59,206 bases of DNA, taken from the NCBI GenBank assembly GCA_025350595.1, contig JANXXP010000353.1, positions 1 through 59,206 on the forward strand, given 5' to 3'. Shown piece after piece: positions 27,458-37,090 of the stretch. The stretch is from Bacteroidota bacterium. GTDB taxonomy: Bacteria; Bacteroidota; Bacteroidia; Bacteroidales; VadinHA17. The notes beneath the pieces are model-generated. The model saw only the letters and a list, made by a program, of their open reading frames with translations. It ran no database searches and was not told where the DNA came from. Both the position numbers and the translations under genes were made by a program. The stretch's first letter is position 1. Each line of letters opens with the position of its first letter.

Positions 27458-27541
27458 AGATTTCGGATTTCGGATTGCCGATTTCGGATTCATTTTAATA
27501 ACTCATTTAATCCGTAATCGAAAAACCGCAATCCGCAATTT
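27458..27541. repeat. intergenic GGATTTCGGATT-type repeat with inverted half
   Basis: Several copies of TTTCGGATT / TTGCCGATTTCGGATT are followed about 40 bases later by AATCCGTAATCG and CCGCAATCCGCAATT, which is the complementary sense, so the element can fold. The same word family recurs at 46027-46069 in the window. It is a dispersed low-complexity intergenic repeat. Confidence 0.6.
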
Positions 27542-27544
27542 CTT

Positions 27545-28186
27545 CTAAATTTCAATTAATTTATTTCTTATTGCGAATAAAATCAGACTCGCGGTATTCT
27601 TCGAATTTGTTTTTCCAAGCAGGTTAGCCCTGTGCTTATCGACAGTTCTTTTACTTATAAATAAGGTATCTGCTATTTCCTGATTTGACAATCCCTCACA
27701 TATTTTAAACAATATTTCCGTTTCTCTCTTTGAAAGATTGGCTGATTTACTCTCGTGTTCGCGGTGTTTAATCTTCTGAATAACATGATAAAGTAACTCC
27801 TGGGAGAAGTAATTACCCCCTTTTTTTACTGTAAGAATAGCCTCTTTTACTTCAGAAATATCTGAATCTTTCAGGAGGAATCCTTTCGCACCGGCGTCTA
27901 CCATTTTATAATAGTACTCTTCCTCTCCATACATCGAAAGGGCAATAATGTTTATTTCCGGACAAATCTTAAGGCCTTTCCTTGTTGCCTCTATACCATC
28001 CATTTCAGGCATATTGATATCCATAAGGACAATATCAGCCTGGGTGTTTTTCAGGATTTTCAGGAATTCTTCACCATTTGATGCCTCACCGGTAACCTCA
28101 AAATCAGGGAAGGCATTAAGGAGAATTTTTAATCCGTTACGAAAGAGCTGGTGGTCGTCCGCTATTATTATCCGTATTTTTTCCAT
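27545..28186 (-). CDS. NarL/LuxR-type response regulator
   Basis: This 213-residue protein has a receiver domain (acidic Asp10/Asp11, phosphoacceptor Asp56 in VLMDINMPEMDG, and Lys in FLLKDSD). A LuxR-type helix-turn-helix fills about 145-210 (LSKRETEILFKICEGLSNQE). It lies 25 bases after the sensor kinase on the same strand and is almost certainly its cognate regulator. Its regulon cannot be inferred from the window. Confidence 0.94.
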   Translation of the reverse strand: MEKIRIIIADDHQLFRNGLKILLNAFPDFEVTGEASNGEEFLKILKNTQADIVLMDINMPEMDGIEATRKGLKICPEINIIALSMYGEEEYYYKMVDAGAKGFLLKDSDISEVKEAILTVKKGGNYFSQELLYHVIQKIKHREHESKSANLSKRETEILFKICEGLSNQEIADTLFISKRTVDKHRANLLGKTNSKNTASLILFAIRNKLIEI

Positions 28187-28211
28187 TATTAGTTGTTCAT
28201 TCTAAGAGGAA

Positions 28212-29174
28212 TCATTCAATCAGTTTGATAAGCGCACTTGTTCCTTTTCCGGGGGAACTTTCCAGAATAAAAACCCCTTCAACGGTTTTTACTCGTGTCT
28301 CAATATTCGATAACCCCATCCCTTTAGTATCTTCTTTACTGAGTGTTGAAGTGTCAAAACCCCGCCCGTTATCATAAAACTGCAAGGTAATGAATTTTTC
28401 GTGTTTGTTTAATTCAATCTCAATCCGGGAAGCTCCCGAGTGAAGAATTGAATTATTAATAAGCTCACATACAGCGCGATACACAACAACCTCTTTTTCA
28501 TTCTCCAGACGATGATTTTCCATATTGGTTTTAAAGACAATTTCAACTGCTTTTGTCTGATTTAATTTTGTTGTAAAGGCTCCTATCGCACTCGAAAGTC
28601 CAAAATTAGTAAGGATATGCGGACTCAGATTATTTGATATTTCCTTAATGGTGCTGATAGCTTCATTTACCAGATGGGTTGTGTTATTCAGGATTATTGT
28701 GCCAGAAGAATCTGTTATTCTTTCGTGAAGCGCTGAGAGGGACATTTTTACAGTTGACAAAATGGGTCCGAGTCCGTCGTGAAGATCTTTTGCGAACCTT
28801 TTTTTCTCATTCTCCTCTGTGTTAATAATGGCATTAATTACCCTTTTTTCAGACCGCAAACGGTCACTATCTGCACGTTTGAGGGAAAGGAATAATTCAC
28901 GTATAAGGATAACGCCACCAATTATCATAATTGAAATTAGAACTCCAAGCCATTCGTCAATCATATGCCATGTAAAAGAGGGTGTTCCCCTGAAAAATTC
29001 AAAAAACTGGATTATCAATCTGACTGCCATGAAAGCAAATGAGAGAGAAAGTAAGATCCATGACAGTCTGTATTTTGTGAGCTTCATAAATCTCAAAGCA
29101 ATTACTGCAGCAATGATCTGCAGAATAATTGAGATTATCAGAGCAATAAGCCGTACAATCGGTATTGAATTCAT
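28212..29174 (-). CDS. sensor histidine kinase, HisKA_3 type
   Basis: This 320-residue membrane kinase has three hydrophobic segments at about 8-28, 38-57 and 75-95 with little periplasmic sequence, so it probably senses within or near the membrane. The phosphoacceptor is His132 in RFAKDLHDGLGPILS (HisKA_3). The ATPase domain has the N box CELINNSILHSGA and DNGRGFD and GMGLSNIE glycine boxes. It is typical of NarX/DesK-like pairs. A TATTTTTG word lies immediately before the ATG. Confidence 0.92.
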   Translation of the reverse strand: MNSIPIVRLIALIISIILQIIAAVIALRFMKLTKYRLSWILLSLSFAFMAVRLIIQFFEFFRGTPSFTWHMIDEWLGVLISIMIIGGVILIRELFLSLKRADSDRLRSEKRVINAIINTEENEKKRFAKDLHDGLGPILSTVKMSLSALHERITDSSGTIILNNTTHLVNEAISTIKEISNNLSPHILTNFGLSSAIGAFTTKLNQTKAVEIVFKTNMENHRLENEKEVVVYRAVCELINNSILHSGASRIEIELNKHEKFITLQFYDNGRGFDTSTLSKEDTKGMGLSNIETRVKTVEGVFILESSPGKGTSALIKLIE

Positions 29175-29230
29175 ATTACAAAAATATGAGAATATTTATC
29201 CAAATCACCAACACCGTATTAAATAATAAT

Positions 29231-29350
29231 GGCGTAGAGGCACAACAGCGCAACGGTATATTGGTATTGTGTACGGAACGGTATATAGGTATTGTGTAGG
29301 GAACGGTAGCGACCGTTCCCTACACAATATGCATCGTTGCACCATTGCGC
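29231..29350. repeat. REP-like palindromic element with direct repeats
   Basis: Two 25-bp direct repeats (29255-29279 and 29280-29304, two mismatches) run into a perfect 17-bp palindrome (29291-29307 with 29312-29328, loop AGCG). Outer arms begin GGCGTAGAGG and end CATTGCGCC and are imperfectly complementary. It fills the divergent gap between the histidine kinase and waaA and overlaps the likely waaA promoter. This looks like a non-coding dispersed element or a small MITE. Confidence 0.75.
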
Positions 29351-29366
29351 CTTTTTTATACCTTTG
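29336..29366 (+). promoter_or_regulatory. candidate promoter of waaA
   Basis: GTTG (29336-29339) and an exact TACCTTTG -7 box (29359-29366) are spaced by 19 bases and end 20 bases before the waaA ATG. The -33 half lies in the end of the palindromic element. Confidence 0.55.
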
Positions 29367-29386
29367 GCAATTCAAAATTGAATGGC

Positions 29387-30637
29387 ATGAGGTTTTTTTA
29401 CAACATTGGAATTTACATTTTCTCGGCTTTAACCTATCTTATATCTCCATTTAATGCTAAAATATCATTATGGGTTAAAGGAAGGACGAACTGGGCTGAG
29501 AAGATCAGGGATAAGATAAAACCAGGTGATCATACCATATGGATTCACTGTGCCTCGCTCGGAGAATTTGAACAGGGTCGACCACTATTGGAAGCAATCA
29601 AAAATGAAATGCCGGAATTAAAAATTGTCCTGACATTTTTTTCACCCTCAGGGTATGAGATACAAAAAGATTACTCCTATGCTGATTGTATAAGTTATCT
29701 TCCTGTTGATACTCCGGGAAATGCTGCGAAATTTGTTACTCTCGTTAATCCCGAATATACCATTTTTGTTAAGTATGAGTTCTGGAATAACTATATATCA
29801 GTACTTTATAAGAAGCATATTCCAATATACCTGGCCTCGGCCATATTCAGACCCGGGCAGCATTTTTTTAAATGGTATGGATCATTCTTCAGAGGAATTC
29901 TAAAAAAGTTCGATAGTATATTTGTGCAGGATCAGAATTCCATGGATCTGTTAGAAAGCATTGGAATTAAAAATGGGTTGATTGCCGGCGATACCCGTTT
30001 TGACAGAGTAGTTCAGATTGCTGGAGCTTCTCAAGATATTCCTCAGCTTGAACAGTTCAGGGGAGATGAAAAATTGTTTCTTGCCGGAAGCAGCTGGAAA
30101 CAGGATGAGGAGATTATTTCGCAATATATCAACAGGTTTCCTGATAAGATGAAATGGGTTTTTGCTCCGCACGAAATTGGTAAACCAAATATTGAGAGGC
30201 TTGAGAAACTACTTAAAGTTAAATCTGTAAGATTTTCTGATTTCAATCAGTCGTCAGCTGATGCCAGAGTCATGATTATTGATAATATTGGTATGCTTTC
30301 ATCGGCGTACAAATATGCGTATATTGCAGCTATAGGAGGAGGGTTTGGGAAAGGAATTCATAATATCCTTGAGCCTGCCTGCTGGGGAGTTCCTGTTATG
30401 TTTGGACCCGACCATAAAAGTTTCCGGGAGGCAGTTGATTTAATTAATGAAAATGGGGCAGTTACTTTCGATTCCTACAAAATATTTTCAGATCTTCTTA
30501 ACAAATGGTTGACAGATGAACTGTTTTACTTAAAATCCGTAAAAATTACTCTTGATTATATTAATAAAAACACAGGAGCTACCGGGAAAATTTTACGAGT
30601 GATCTTAAGAAAAGATATTAACAAATCAAGCTCATAA
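29387..30637 (+). CDS. waaA: 3-deoxy-D-manno-octulosonic acid (Kdo) transferase
   Basis: WaaA/KdtA adds Kdo to lipid A precursors at the inner membrane. I start at ATG 29387 (MRFFYNIGIYIF) rather than the TTG at 29345, giving 416 residues. Visible are the N-terminal membrane anchor, IWIHCASLGEFEQGRP with the catalytic Glu region, PVDTPGNAAKFV, and the GT30 C-terminal YIAAIGGGFGKGIHNILEPACWGVPVMFGP. The gene is not in an operon with other LPS genes here. Confidence 0.94.
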   Translation: MRFFYNIGIYIFSALTYLISPFNAKISLWVKGRTNWAEKIRDKIKPGDHTIWIHCASLGEFEQGRPLLEAIKNEMPELKIVLTFFSPSGYEIQKDYSYADCISYLPVDTPGNAAKFVTLVNPEYTIFVKYEFWNNYISVLYKKHIPIYLASAIFRPGQHFFKWYGSFFRGILKKFDSIFVQDQNSMDLLESIGIKNGLIAGDTRFDRVVQIAGASQDIPQLEQFRGDEKLFLAGSSWKQDEEIISQYINRFPDKMKWVFAPHEIGKPNIERLEKLLKVKSVRFSDFNQSSADARVMIIDNIGMLSSAYKYAYIAAIGGGFGKGIHNILEPACWGVPVMFGPDHKSFREAVDLINENGAVTFDSYKIFSDLLNKWLTDELFYLKSVKITLDYINKNTGATGKILRVILRKDINKSSS

Positions 30638-30794
30638 TTTGTTAAAAACTAATTTTTTGCAAATAGATATGGATCATTTAAAGAAATGTAAATTGTTCCG
30701 CCGGATTTAATAAAATTTTAATTTCGGTGTAACCATAAAATCAAGTAATTATACTAACCTTGTCGAAAATTTATTAATCCTAAATCCTAATTTT

Positions 30795-33700
30795 ATGATG
30801 AAGCAATTCAAACGTATGTTTACGATGTTGACTTTCCTGTTCATCTCAGTTATGATGTTCGGGCAGGCATCTACAACATCAGGAATTAATGGTAAGATAG
30901 TTGACCTGAGCGGGAAGCCGTTGGCAGGTGCAACTGTTCTTGCTGTTCACGTTCCTTCAGGATCCCAGTACGGGGCTCTTGCAAATGGTGATGGCTATTT
31001 TTCCATTCAGGGTATGCGTCCGGGCGGACCTTATACAATCGAGGTTTCTTTTATCGGATATTCAAAAAAATCAGTATCAGACATCTCTTTATTACTGGGA
31101 GAATCATTTGTATTTAATTCTACTTTGGAAGAAGGAAGCACCCAGCTTAATGAAGTTGTTGTAGTAGGTGCAAAAGCTCCTGTTTTCAACTCAGAAAAAA
31201 ATGGTGCTTCGATCAATATTAGTAACCGTCAGTTATCTACAATGCCTTCTATCAGTAGAAGTATAAACGACCTTACGCGACTAACTCCGCAATCGAACGG
31301 CAACCAGATCGGTGGTGGTAACTATCGTCAGAACTTTATCACTGTTGACGGTGCCCAGTTTAATAACGCATTCGGTATCGGAACCAACCTTCCGGGGAAC
31401 GGTTCTCCTATTTCAATTGATGCAATTGACCAGATTTCTGTGAATATTACACCTTATGACGTACGTCAGAGTGGTTTCATTGGTGCTTCTGTTAACGCTG
31501 TTACCCGTTCAGGGAGCAACGAATTTTCAGGATCAGCTTATACTTTCATGCAAAATGAAAAATATAAAGGCAACAAAGTTGGAGACTATACTTATTCTCA
31601 GACTGCCAGCGGATCATTTTTGAAAACAAAGTCAAGTTATGCTATGGAAGGTTTACGTATTGGTGGCCCGATTATCAAGAATAAGTTATTTTTCTTCCTA
31701 AACTATGAACAGGAGAAAACTACGATTCCTGGCCCTGCACGCGTTGCTGCTACTCCTGAAGCCCCTGCAGATTATAATAACAATATTGCACGTCCTACAG
31801 TTGCCGACATGGATATGATGAGTCAGTACCTGAAAGACACTTATGGATATGTGACTGGTCCTTATCAGGGATATTCAAATGATAGTCCGGGTACAAAATT
31901 CCTTGCCCGTATTGACTGGAACATAAATAAGAACCACAAATTCAATGTCAGGTACAGTTATATGGCCAGCAAGGATCCTAGCGCACCAAGTACTTCAGTA
32001 TCTCCATTCGGATCGCTTTATACAGGAACCCGTACATCTATGGATGCTATGTGGTATCAGAATACCCAATACTGGCAGCAGAGAAACTTCAGCTCACTTT
32101 CAGCTGAATTGAACTCATCATTATTTGGTGGAAAATTTATGAATACACTGCGTGCTACTTACTCTTTTCAGAATGAGCCGCGTAGTTCAGATGGAAAGCT
32201 GTTCCCATTTGTTGACATCCTGAATGCCGGGAAACCTTATGTATCTTTTGGTACAGAGTTATTCACTTATGGCAACCTTCGTGAAGTTTCAACAATAACC
32301 GTTAATGACGATGTTACCTGGTCCATGGGTATGAATAACTTCACAGCAGGGTTACAGTATGAAACAGATAACACCAAGAACGGTTTCATGAGATTCGGTT
32401 CAAGTTTCTATGTATTTAATTCATGGAGTGACTTTACAAATGGTGTTAAACCTCTTGATTTTGGTATTACATTCTCAAATACCCCCGGGTACGCTCAGGC
32501 ATTTCCTTCTTTCAAATATGCCCAGACATCTGCTTACCTGCAGGATGAGGTTAATTTAACTTCGCGTTTGAAAGTTACCGGAGGCATCCGTTTTGATCTT
32601 CCTACATATCCTACTCCATTGGCAGAGCATCCAATTATTTCATCTCTTACATTTGATCAAAATACTTTCAGCACTTCAACACTTCCATCAACTAAGATTA
32701 TGTTCTCTCCAAGAATCGGATTCAACTATAACTTAACTGAAAATCGTTCAATGGTATTACGTGGGGGAACTGGAATATTTACCGGTCGTGTTCCTTTTGT
32801 ATGGATTGTAGGTCAGGCTGGTGATGCAGGTATGCTGCAAACTACTCTTACCTATACCGGTCAGGCAAACGTGCCAGGGCCATTTGATCCGTCACCTAGT
32901 GCATATTATCCTGCAACACAGCCTGCTGCAGGGACAATCGTTCCTGGTACCTTCACAATTATTTCGAAAAACTTCAAAATGCCTCAGACATGGAAGAGCA
33001 GTCTGGCTTATGACGTAAAACTTCCATGGGGATTAAAAGGAACTGTTGAAGGTATCTATAATAAAGATCTTAATACAGCATTCTTTGTAAATGAAGGGAT
33101 ACAAAATGCAGCATACATGGGTATTTCAGGTTACCCTGATAATCGTATTATTTATCCTAATGCTACTGTAGACAGATATTACCAACTTATAAACACAAGT
33201 GGTATTATTACTACATCCACAGGTGTTGGTAACGGTGTATCCCCGATTGTTCTTGAAAACAAAAAAGGCGGATATTACTGGTCAGCAACAGCAAAAATCG
33301 AGAAAAATTTCGATAAAGGATTTTCAGGGATGATTGCGTACACCCACAGTGAGGCTAAAAATCTTGTTGACGGTAGTGGCGACCAGGCATCTTCTGCATG
33401 GAACGGTAACCCTAACGTAAACGGTGCAAATAGTCCAGAGTTAAGTTACACAAGCTATGTTACCCCTAATAAAATTATTACCTCGTTATCTTACAGAATT
33501 GAATACCTAAAACATATGGGTTCTTCTATTTCGTTATTCTATCAGGGTGGATCTCAAGGTCGTTTCTCCTATGTTTATTCAAGCAATATCGTTCGTGATG
33601 GTGCAGGATCAAACAACCTTATTTATATACCAAGAGATCCTTCTGAGATTAATTTCGTAAACCAGACTGTTAATACATTTGTCTGGACTGCTCAAGCTCA

Positions 33701-34112
33701 GAGCGATGCTTTCTTTGCCTATATCGCACAGGACAAATACCTAAGATCAAGACAAGGGCAGTATGCTGAACGTAATGGCGCTCTTATGCCATGGAGAAAC
33801 CAGATTGATGTAAAACTTTTACAGGATTTCTATATTAATGTTGGCGGTAAACGTAACACTATTCAGTTAAGCCTTGATATTTTGAACATCACTAACTTGC
33901 TTAACAGTAACTGGGGTTTGGCTCAATCATATAATCAAGGTAATATCCTAACGCCCACAAACGTAGCAGCAATAGTTGCAGGTGGAGCAGTGGTGCCTAC
34001 TTACAAGCTTAATCCTTATAACAATACTATGTTAACCAAAACTTTCAACAACACTATTAGTTACGCTTCAACTTATTCCATGCAGTTTGGAATACGTTAT
34101 ATTTTCAACTAA
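30795..34112 (+). CDS. TonB-dependent outer-membrane receptor with carboxypeptidase-like domain
   Basis: This 1105-residue Oar/CirA-type receptor has a signal peptide (1-25, ending MFGQ) and a carboxypeptidase-regulatory-like beta domain at about 29-100. A plug domain spans roughly 120-230 (VDGAQFNNAFG; NAVTRSGSNEFSGSAY), followed by a large beta barrel ending in FGIRYIFN with an aromatic residue next to last. The SusC-type hallmark and a SusD partner are missing, so a glycan-specific Sus system is not supported. Substrate unknown; it may carry peptide, metal or oligosaccharide. A clear terminator follows. Confidence 0.92.
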   Translation: MMKQFKRMFTMLTFLFISVMMFGQASTTSGINGKIVDLSGKPLAGATVLAVHVPSGSQYGALANGDGYFSIQGMRPGGPYTIEVSFIGYSKKSVSDISLLLGESFVFNSTLEEGSTQLNEVVVVGAKAPVFNSEKNGASINISNRQLSTMPSISRSINDLTRLTPQSNGNQIGGGNYRQNFITVDGAQFNNAFGIGTNLPGNGSPISIDAIDQISVNITPYDVRQSGFIGASVNAVTRSGSNEFSGSAYTFMQNEKYKGNKVGDYTYSQTASGSFLKTKSSYAMEGLRIGGPIIKNKLFFFLNYEQEKTTIPGPARVAATPEAPADYNNNIARPTVADMDMMSQYLKDTYGYVTGPYQGYSNDSPGTKFLARIDWNINKNHKFNVRYSYMASKDPSAPSTSVSPFGSLYTGTRTSMDAMWYQNTQYWQQRNFSSLSAELNSSLFGGKFMNTLRATYSFQNEPRSSDGKLFPFVDILNAGKPYVSFGTELFTYGNLREVSTITVNDDVTWSMGMNNFTAGLQYETDNTKNGFMRFGSSFYVFNSWSDFTNGVKPLDFGITFSNTPGYAQAFPSFKYAQTSAYLQDEVNLTSRLKVTGGIRFDLPTYPTPLAEHPIISSLTFDQNTFSTSTLPSTKIMFSPRIGFNYNLTENRSMVLRGGTGIFTGRVPFVWIVGQAGDAGMLQTTLTYTGQANVPGPFDPSPSAYYPATQPAAGTIVPGTFTIISKNFKMPQTWKSSLAYDVKLPWGLKGTVEGIYNKDLNTAFFVNEGIQNAAYMGISGYPDNRIIYPNATVDRYYQLINTSGIITTSTGVGNGVSPIVLENKKGGYYWSATAKIEKNFDKGFSGMIAYTHSEAKNLVDGSGDQASSAWNGNPNVNGANSPELSYTSYVTPNKIITSLSYRIEYLKHMGSSISLFYQGGSQGRFSYVYSSNIVRDGAGSNNLIYIPRDPSEINFVNQTVNTFVWTAQAQSDAFFAYIAQDKYLRSRQGQYAERNGALMPWRNQIDVKLLQDFYINVGGKRNTIQLSLDILNITNLLNSNWGLAQSYNQGNILTPTNVAAIVAGGAVVPTYKLNPYNNTMLTKTFNNTISYASTYSMQFGIRYIFN

Positions 34113-34132
34113 ATAAAATTTATTGAAATTGA

Positions 34133-34165
34133 GAGGCTGTTAATTTTTAACAGCCTCTTTTTTTT
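34133..34165 (+). terminator. rho-independent terminator of the TonB receptor
   Basis: An 11-bp perfect stem (34133-34143 with 34147-34157, loop TTT) is followed by eight T residues. It ends 53 bases past the receptor stop codon. Confidence 0.88.
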
Positions 34166-34455
34166 AGAATGCCTGTAAAAATTATTCCAAAAATCGATAT
34201 TCTGTTAATAATGCCTCTGTATGTGACTCAGTACAAATATGCTACCGACAGTGTTAAAATTATAACAACTGAAACAATACTTAATTAACAGAAATACAGG
34301 TATTTAACTAACGGTTAATAACTATGTTGCCAAATGTTAATAAAGTTAAAATTTTACTATTGCATTGAGCCATCCGCTTGTTTAATTTAGCATTTACCCG
34401 CTTTAAAAAGCAGCGGTAGTATAATCTCATCAGAATCAGAGAATAATAAAAATAT
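34166..34455. other. nrdJ upstream region
   Basis: No ORF is visible. I looked for a cobalamin riboswitch and did not see a B12 box or the expected stem pattern. A weak ATTG-N20-TAATTTAG (34359-34390) could be the promoter, 65 bases before the nrdJ ATG. Confidence 0.35.
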
Positions 34456-37089
34456 ATGGAAGAGTTATTTGTCCAGGAATCAGCTATTGCAAAAGAAAAA
34501 GCAACGACAGAACAATCGGCACCCGAAAAACAGAAATCAGGGGAAGTGAAGGAAAAGAGTAAATCGAATGAACGAGTGCACGAAAAAGTTACTTACACGC
34601 ATGAAGAAGCTGTTGAAGCAAGCGTAGAGTATTTTAAAGGTGATGAACTTGCTGCCAGAGTATGGGCAAATAAATATGCATTAAAAGATTCTTTCGGAAA
34701 CCTGTTTGAGAAAACACCTGATGATATGCATCACAGGCTTGCACGCGAAATAGAAAGGATAGAAAAGAGGTATAAAAACCCGCTTTCAGAGGATTTGATT
34801 TACAGTGTTCTCAAAGATTTTAAATACATTGTTCCCCAGGGAGGACCTATGACCGGGATTGGTAATGATTATCAGATCGCCTCTCTATCCAACTGCTTTG
34901 TTATTGGAAGCGGAGGGTCGTCAGACTCTTATGGAGGCATTATGAAAATCGACCAGGAGCAGGTGCAGCTTATGAAACGTCGAGGAGGTGTTGGTCACGA
35001 TCTTTCACATATCAGGCCTAAAGGAACACCTGTGCTTAACAGTGCCCTTACATCCACCGGTGTTGTTCCATTCATGGAGAGATATTCAAACTCCACACGC
35101 GAAGTTGCTCAGGATGGAAGAAGAGGAGCTCTTATGCTCTCAATCTCCATAAAACACCCCGACTCCGGTAAATTTATTGATGCAAAACTTGAGAGCGGAA
35201 AGGTAACCGGCGCAAATGTGTCTGTTAAACTCACCGACGATTTCATGAAAGCTGTTGAAGAAAAGACAAACTTCAGACAACAATATCCTATCAATTCAAG
35301 CAACCCTAAATTTGCGAAAGATATAGACGCAGTAGCCCTCTGGAGCAAAATAATTCACAATGCATGGAAGTCGGCAGAACCCGGAGTCTTATTCTGGGAT
35401 ACTATTATTAAAGAGAGTGTGCCTGATTGCTATGCGGATCTTGGTTATGCTACAGTGTCAACAAATCCTTGCGGGGAAATTCCTCTCTGCCCTTATGATA
35501 GTTGCCGTCTGCTGGCTATTAACCTTTACAGCTATGTAAATAAACCATTTACTCCAAAAGCTGAATTTGACTTTGAATTGTATAAAGAACATGTAGGTCT
35601 GGCACAACGCATGATGGACGATATAATTGATCTTGAACTGGAGAAGATCGATTCAATTCTTGCAAAAATAAATTCCGATCCCGAACTTGAGGAATTGAAA
35701 CTTGTTGAAAGAAATCTCTGGACAAATATCAGAAACAAAGCTGAAGAGGGAAGAAGAACCGGAATTGGAATAACTGCCGAAGGTGATATGCTTGCTGGTC
35801 TTGGACTAAGATATGGCAGTGATGAAGCTACTGACTTTTCAGTTGAGGTTCATAAGACCCTCGCACTCGAAGCTTACAAGGCTTCAACTTATCTGGCTAA
35901 GGAAAGAGGCGCTTTTGGAATATATGACGCAGAGCGTGAAAAAAACAATCCTTTCATCATGAGAATGAAAGAAGCCGATCCGGTCATGTATAATAATATG
36001 GTTAAGTTCGGACGAAGAAATATTGCCCTTCTGACCATCGCCCCTACAGGTACAACAAGTCTCATGACACAGACGACATCAGGTATAGAACCAATATTTT
36101 CAACTTTCTATAAAAGAAGAAGAAAAGTTAATCCAAATGATCTTGATGTAAAAGTATCTTTCACTGATGAGGTTGGTGATTCATGGGAAGAATTTATTGT
36201 ATTTCATCATAAGTTTGTTGACTGGCTCAAACTGAACGGTTATGATACAGATGAGATAACCAGGATGAGAGACGAGGAAATTGAAACAATAATAGCAAAA
36301 TCGCCTTACTATAAAGCTACTGCTAATGATGTTGACTGGATTGCCAAAGTTCGTATGCAGGGTGCAATTCAGAAATGGGTCGACCATTCCATAAGTGTTA
36401 CTATAAACCTTCCTGCAGATGCTAAGGAAGAACTGGTAAGTGAACTTTATCTTACAGCATGGAAATCGGGTTGTAAAGGTGCTACAGTTTATCGCGACGG
36501 ATCGAGAAACGGCGTACTAATAGCTGGTAAAACGGAAGTTCGTCCGGAAAGACCAAAAAGGCCTAAAATATTAGATTGTGATGTGATCAGATTTAGTATC
36601 AATGAAGAAAAATGGATAGCTTTTGTGGGACTGAAGGAAAGCAGGCCCTACGAGATATTCACAGGTATTGCTGATGAAGAAATATTCCCGATTCCAAAAA
36701 GCATAGTTAAGGGAAAAATTATCAAAATCAAGGATGATGACGGAAAGACACGTTACGACTTTCAGTTTACTGATAAATATGGGTACAAGAAAAATATCGA
36801 AGGTCTTTCACACATGTTCACTCCTGAGTTCTGGAATTATGCAAAATTAATTTCGGGAGTACTGAGACATGAGATGCCAATACAGGATGTTGTCAACCTG
36901 GTTCAGTCACTTAAGCTTGACAGCGAGTCAATCAATAACTGGAAGAATGGTGTTGAAAGAGCCATGAAAAAATATATTCCCAATGGAACAAAAGCCAAAG
37001 GGAAATGTGGTGAATGCGGTGGTGACAACCTTGTTTATGAGGAGGGTTGCCTGATCTGCAAAGACTGCGGATCATCAAAATGCGGATGA
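34456..37089 (+). CDS. nrdJ: adenosylcobalamin-dependent ribonucleotide reductase (class II)
   Basis: NrdJ reduces ribonucleotides to deoxyribonucleotides using a B12 radical and works with or without oxygen. The 877-residue protein has a charged 45-residue leader. Cys147 (SLSNCFVIG) is a redox Cys and Cys339 (NPCGEIPL) the thiyl-radical Cys with Asn337 and Glu341. IAPTGTTSLM lies near 520, and the C-terminal zinc-ribbon-like CGECGGDNLVYEEGC / CKDCG carries reducing cysteines. No nrdAB or nrdDG genes are seen nearby. B12 supply is assumed from elsewhere in the genome. Confidence 0.94.
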   Translation: MEELFVQESAIAKEKATTEQSAPEKQKSGEVKEKSKSNERVHEKVTYTHEEAVEASVEYFKGDELAARVWANKYALKDSFGNLFEKTPDDMHHRLAREIERIEKRYKNPLSEDLIYSVLKDFKYIVPQGGPMTGIGNDYQIASLSNCFVIGSGGSSDSYGGIMKIDQEQVQLMKRRGGVGHDLSHIRPKGTPVLNSALTSTGVVPFMERYSNSTREVAQDGRRGALMLSISIKHPDSGKFIDAKLESGKVTGANVSVKLTDDFMKAVEEKTNFRQQYPINSSNPKFAKDIDAVALWSKIIHNAWKSAEPGVLFWDTIIKESVPDCYADLGYATVSTNPCGEIPLCPYDSCRLLAINLYSYVNKPFTPKAEFDFELYKEHVGLAQRMMDDIIDLELEKIDSILAKINSDPELEELKLVERNLWTNIRNKAEEGRRTGIGITAEGDMLAGLGLRYGSDEATDFSVEVHKTLALEAYKASTYLAKERGAFGIYDAEREKNNPFIMRMKEADPVMYNNMVKFGRRNIALLTIAPTGTTSLMTQTTSGIEPIFSTFYKRRRKVNPNDLDVKVSFTDEVGDSWEEFIVFHHKFVDWLKLNGYDTDEITRMRDEEIETIIAKSPYYKATANDVDWIAKVRMQGAIQKWVDHSISVTINLPADAKEELVSELYLTAWKSGCKGATVYRDGSRNGVLIAGKTEVRPERPKRPKILDCDVIRFSINEEKWIAFVGLKESRPYEIFTGIADEEIFPIPKSIVKGKIIKIKDDDGKTRYDFQFTDKYGYKKNIEGLSHMFTPEFWNYAKLISGVLRHEMPIQDVVNLVQSLKLDSESINNWKNGVERAMKKYIPNGTKAKGKCGECGGDNLVYEEGCLICKDCGSSKCG

Positions 37090-37090
37090 T

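Noticed and set aside
29269..29454. Frame through the palindrome upstream of waaA
   Set aside because: It consists of repeat DNA and an out-of-frame start of waaA.
30795..34112. Calling the TonB receptor a SusC and the region a polysaccharide utilisation locus
   Set aside because: No SusD-like gene follows and the next gene is nrdJ after a strong terminator.
34166..34455. Possible cobalamin riboswitch ahead of the B12-dependent reductase
   Set aside because: No B12 box or supporting stem pattern was seen, so I do not annotate one.
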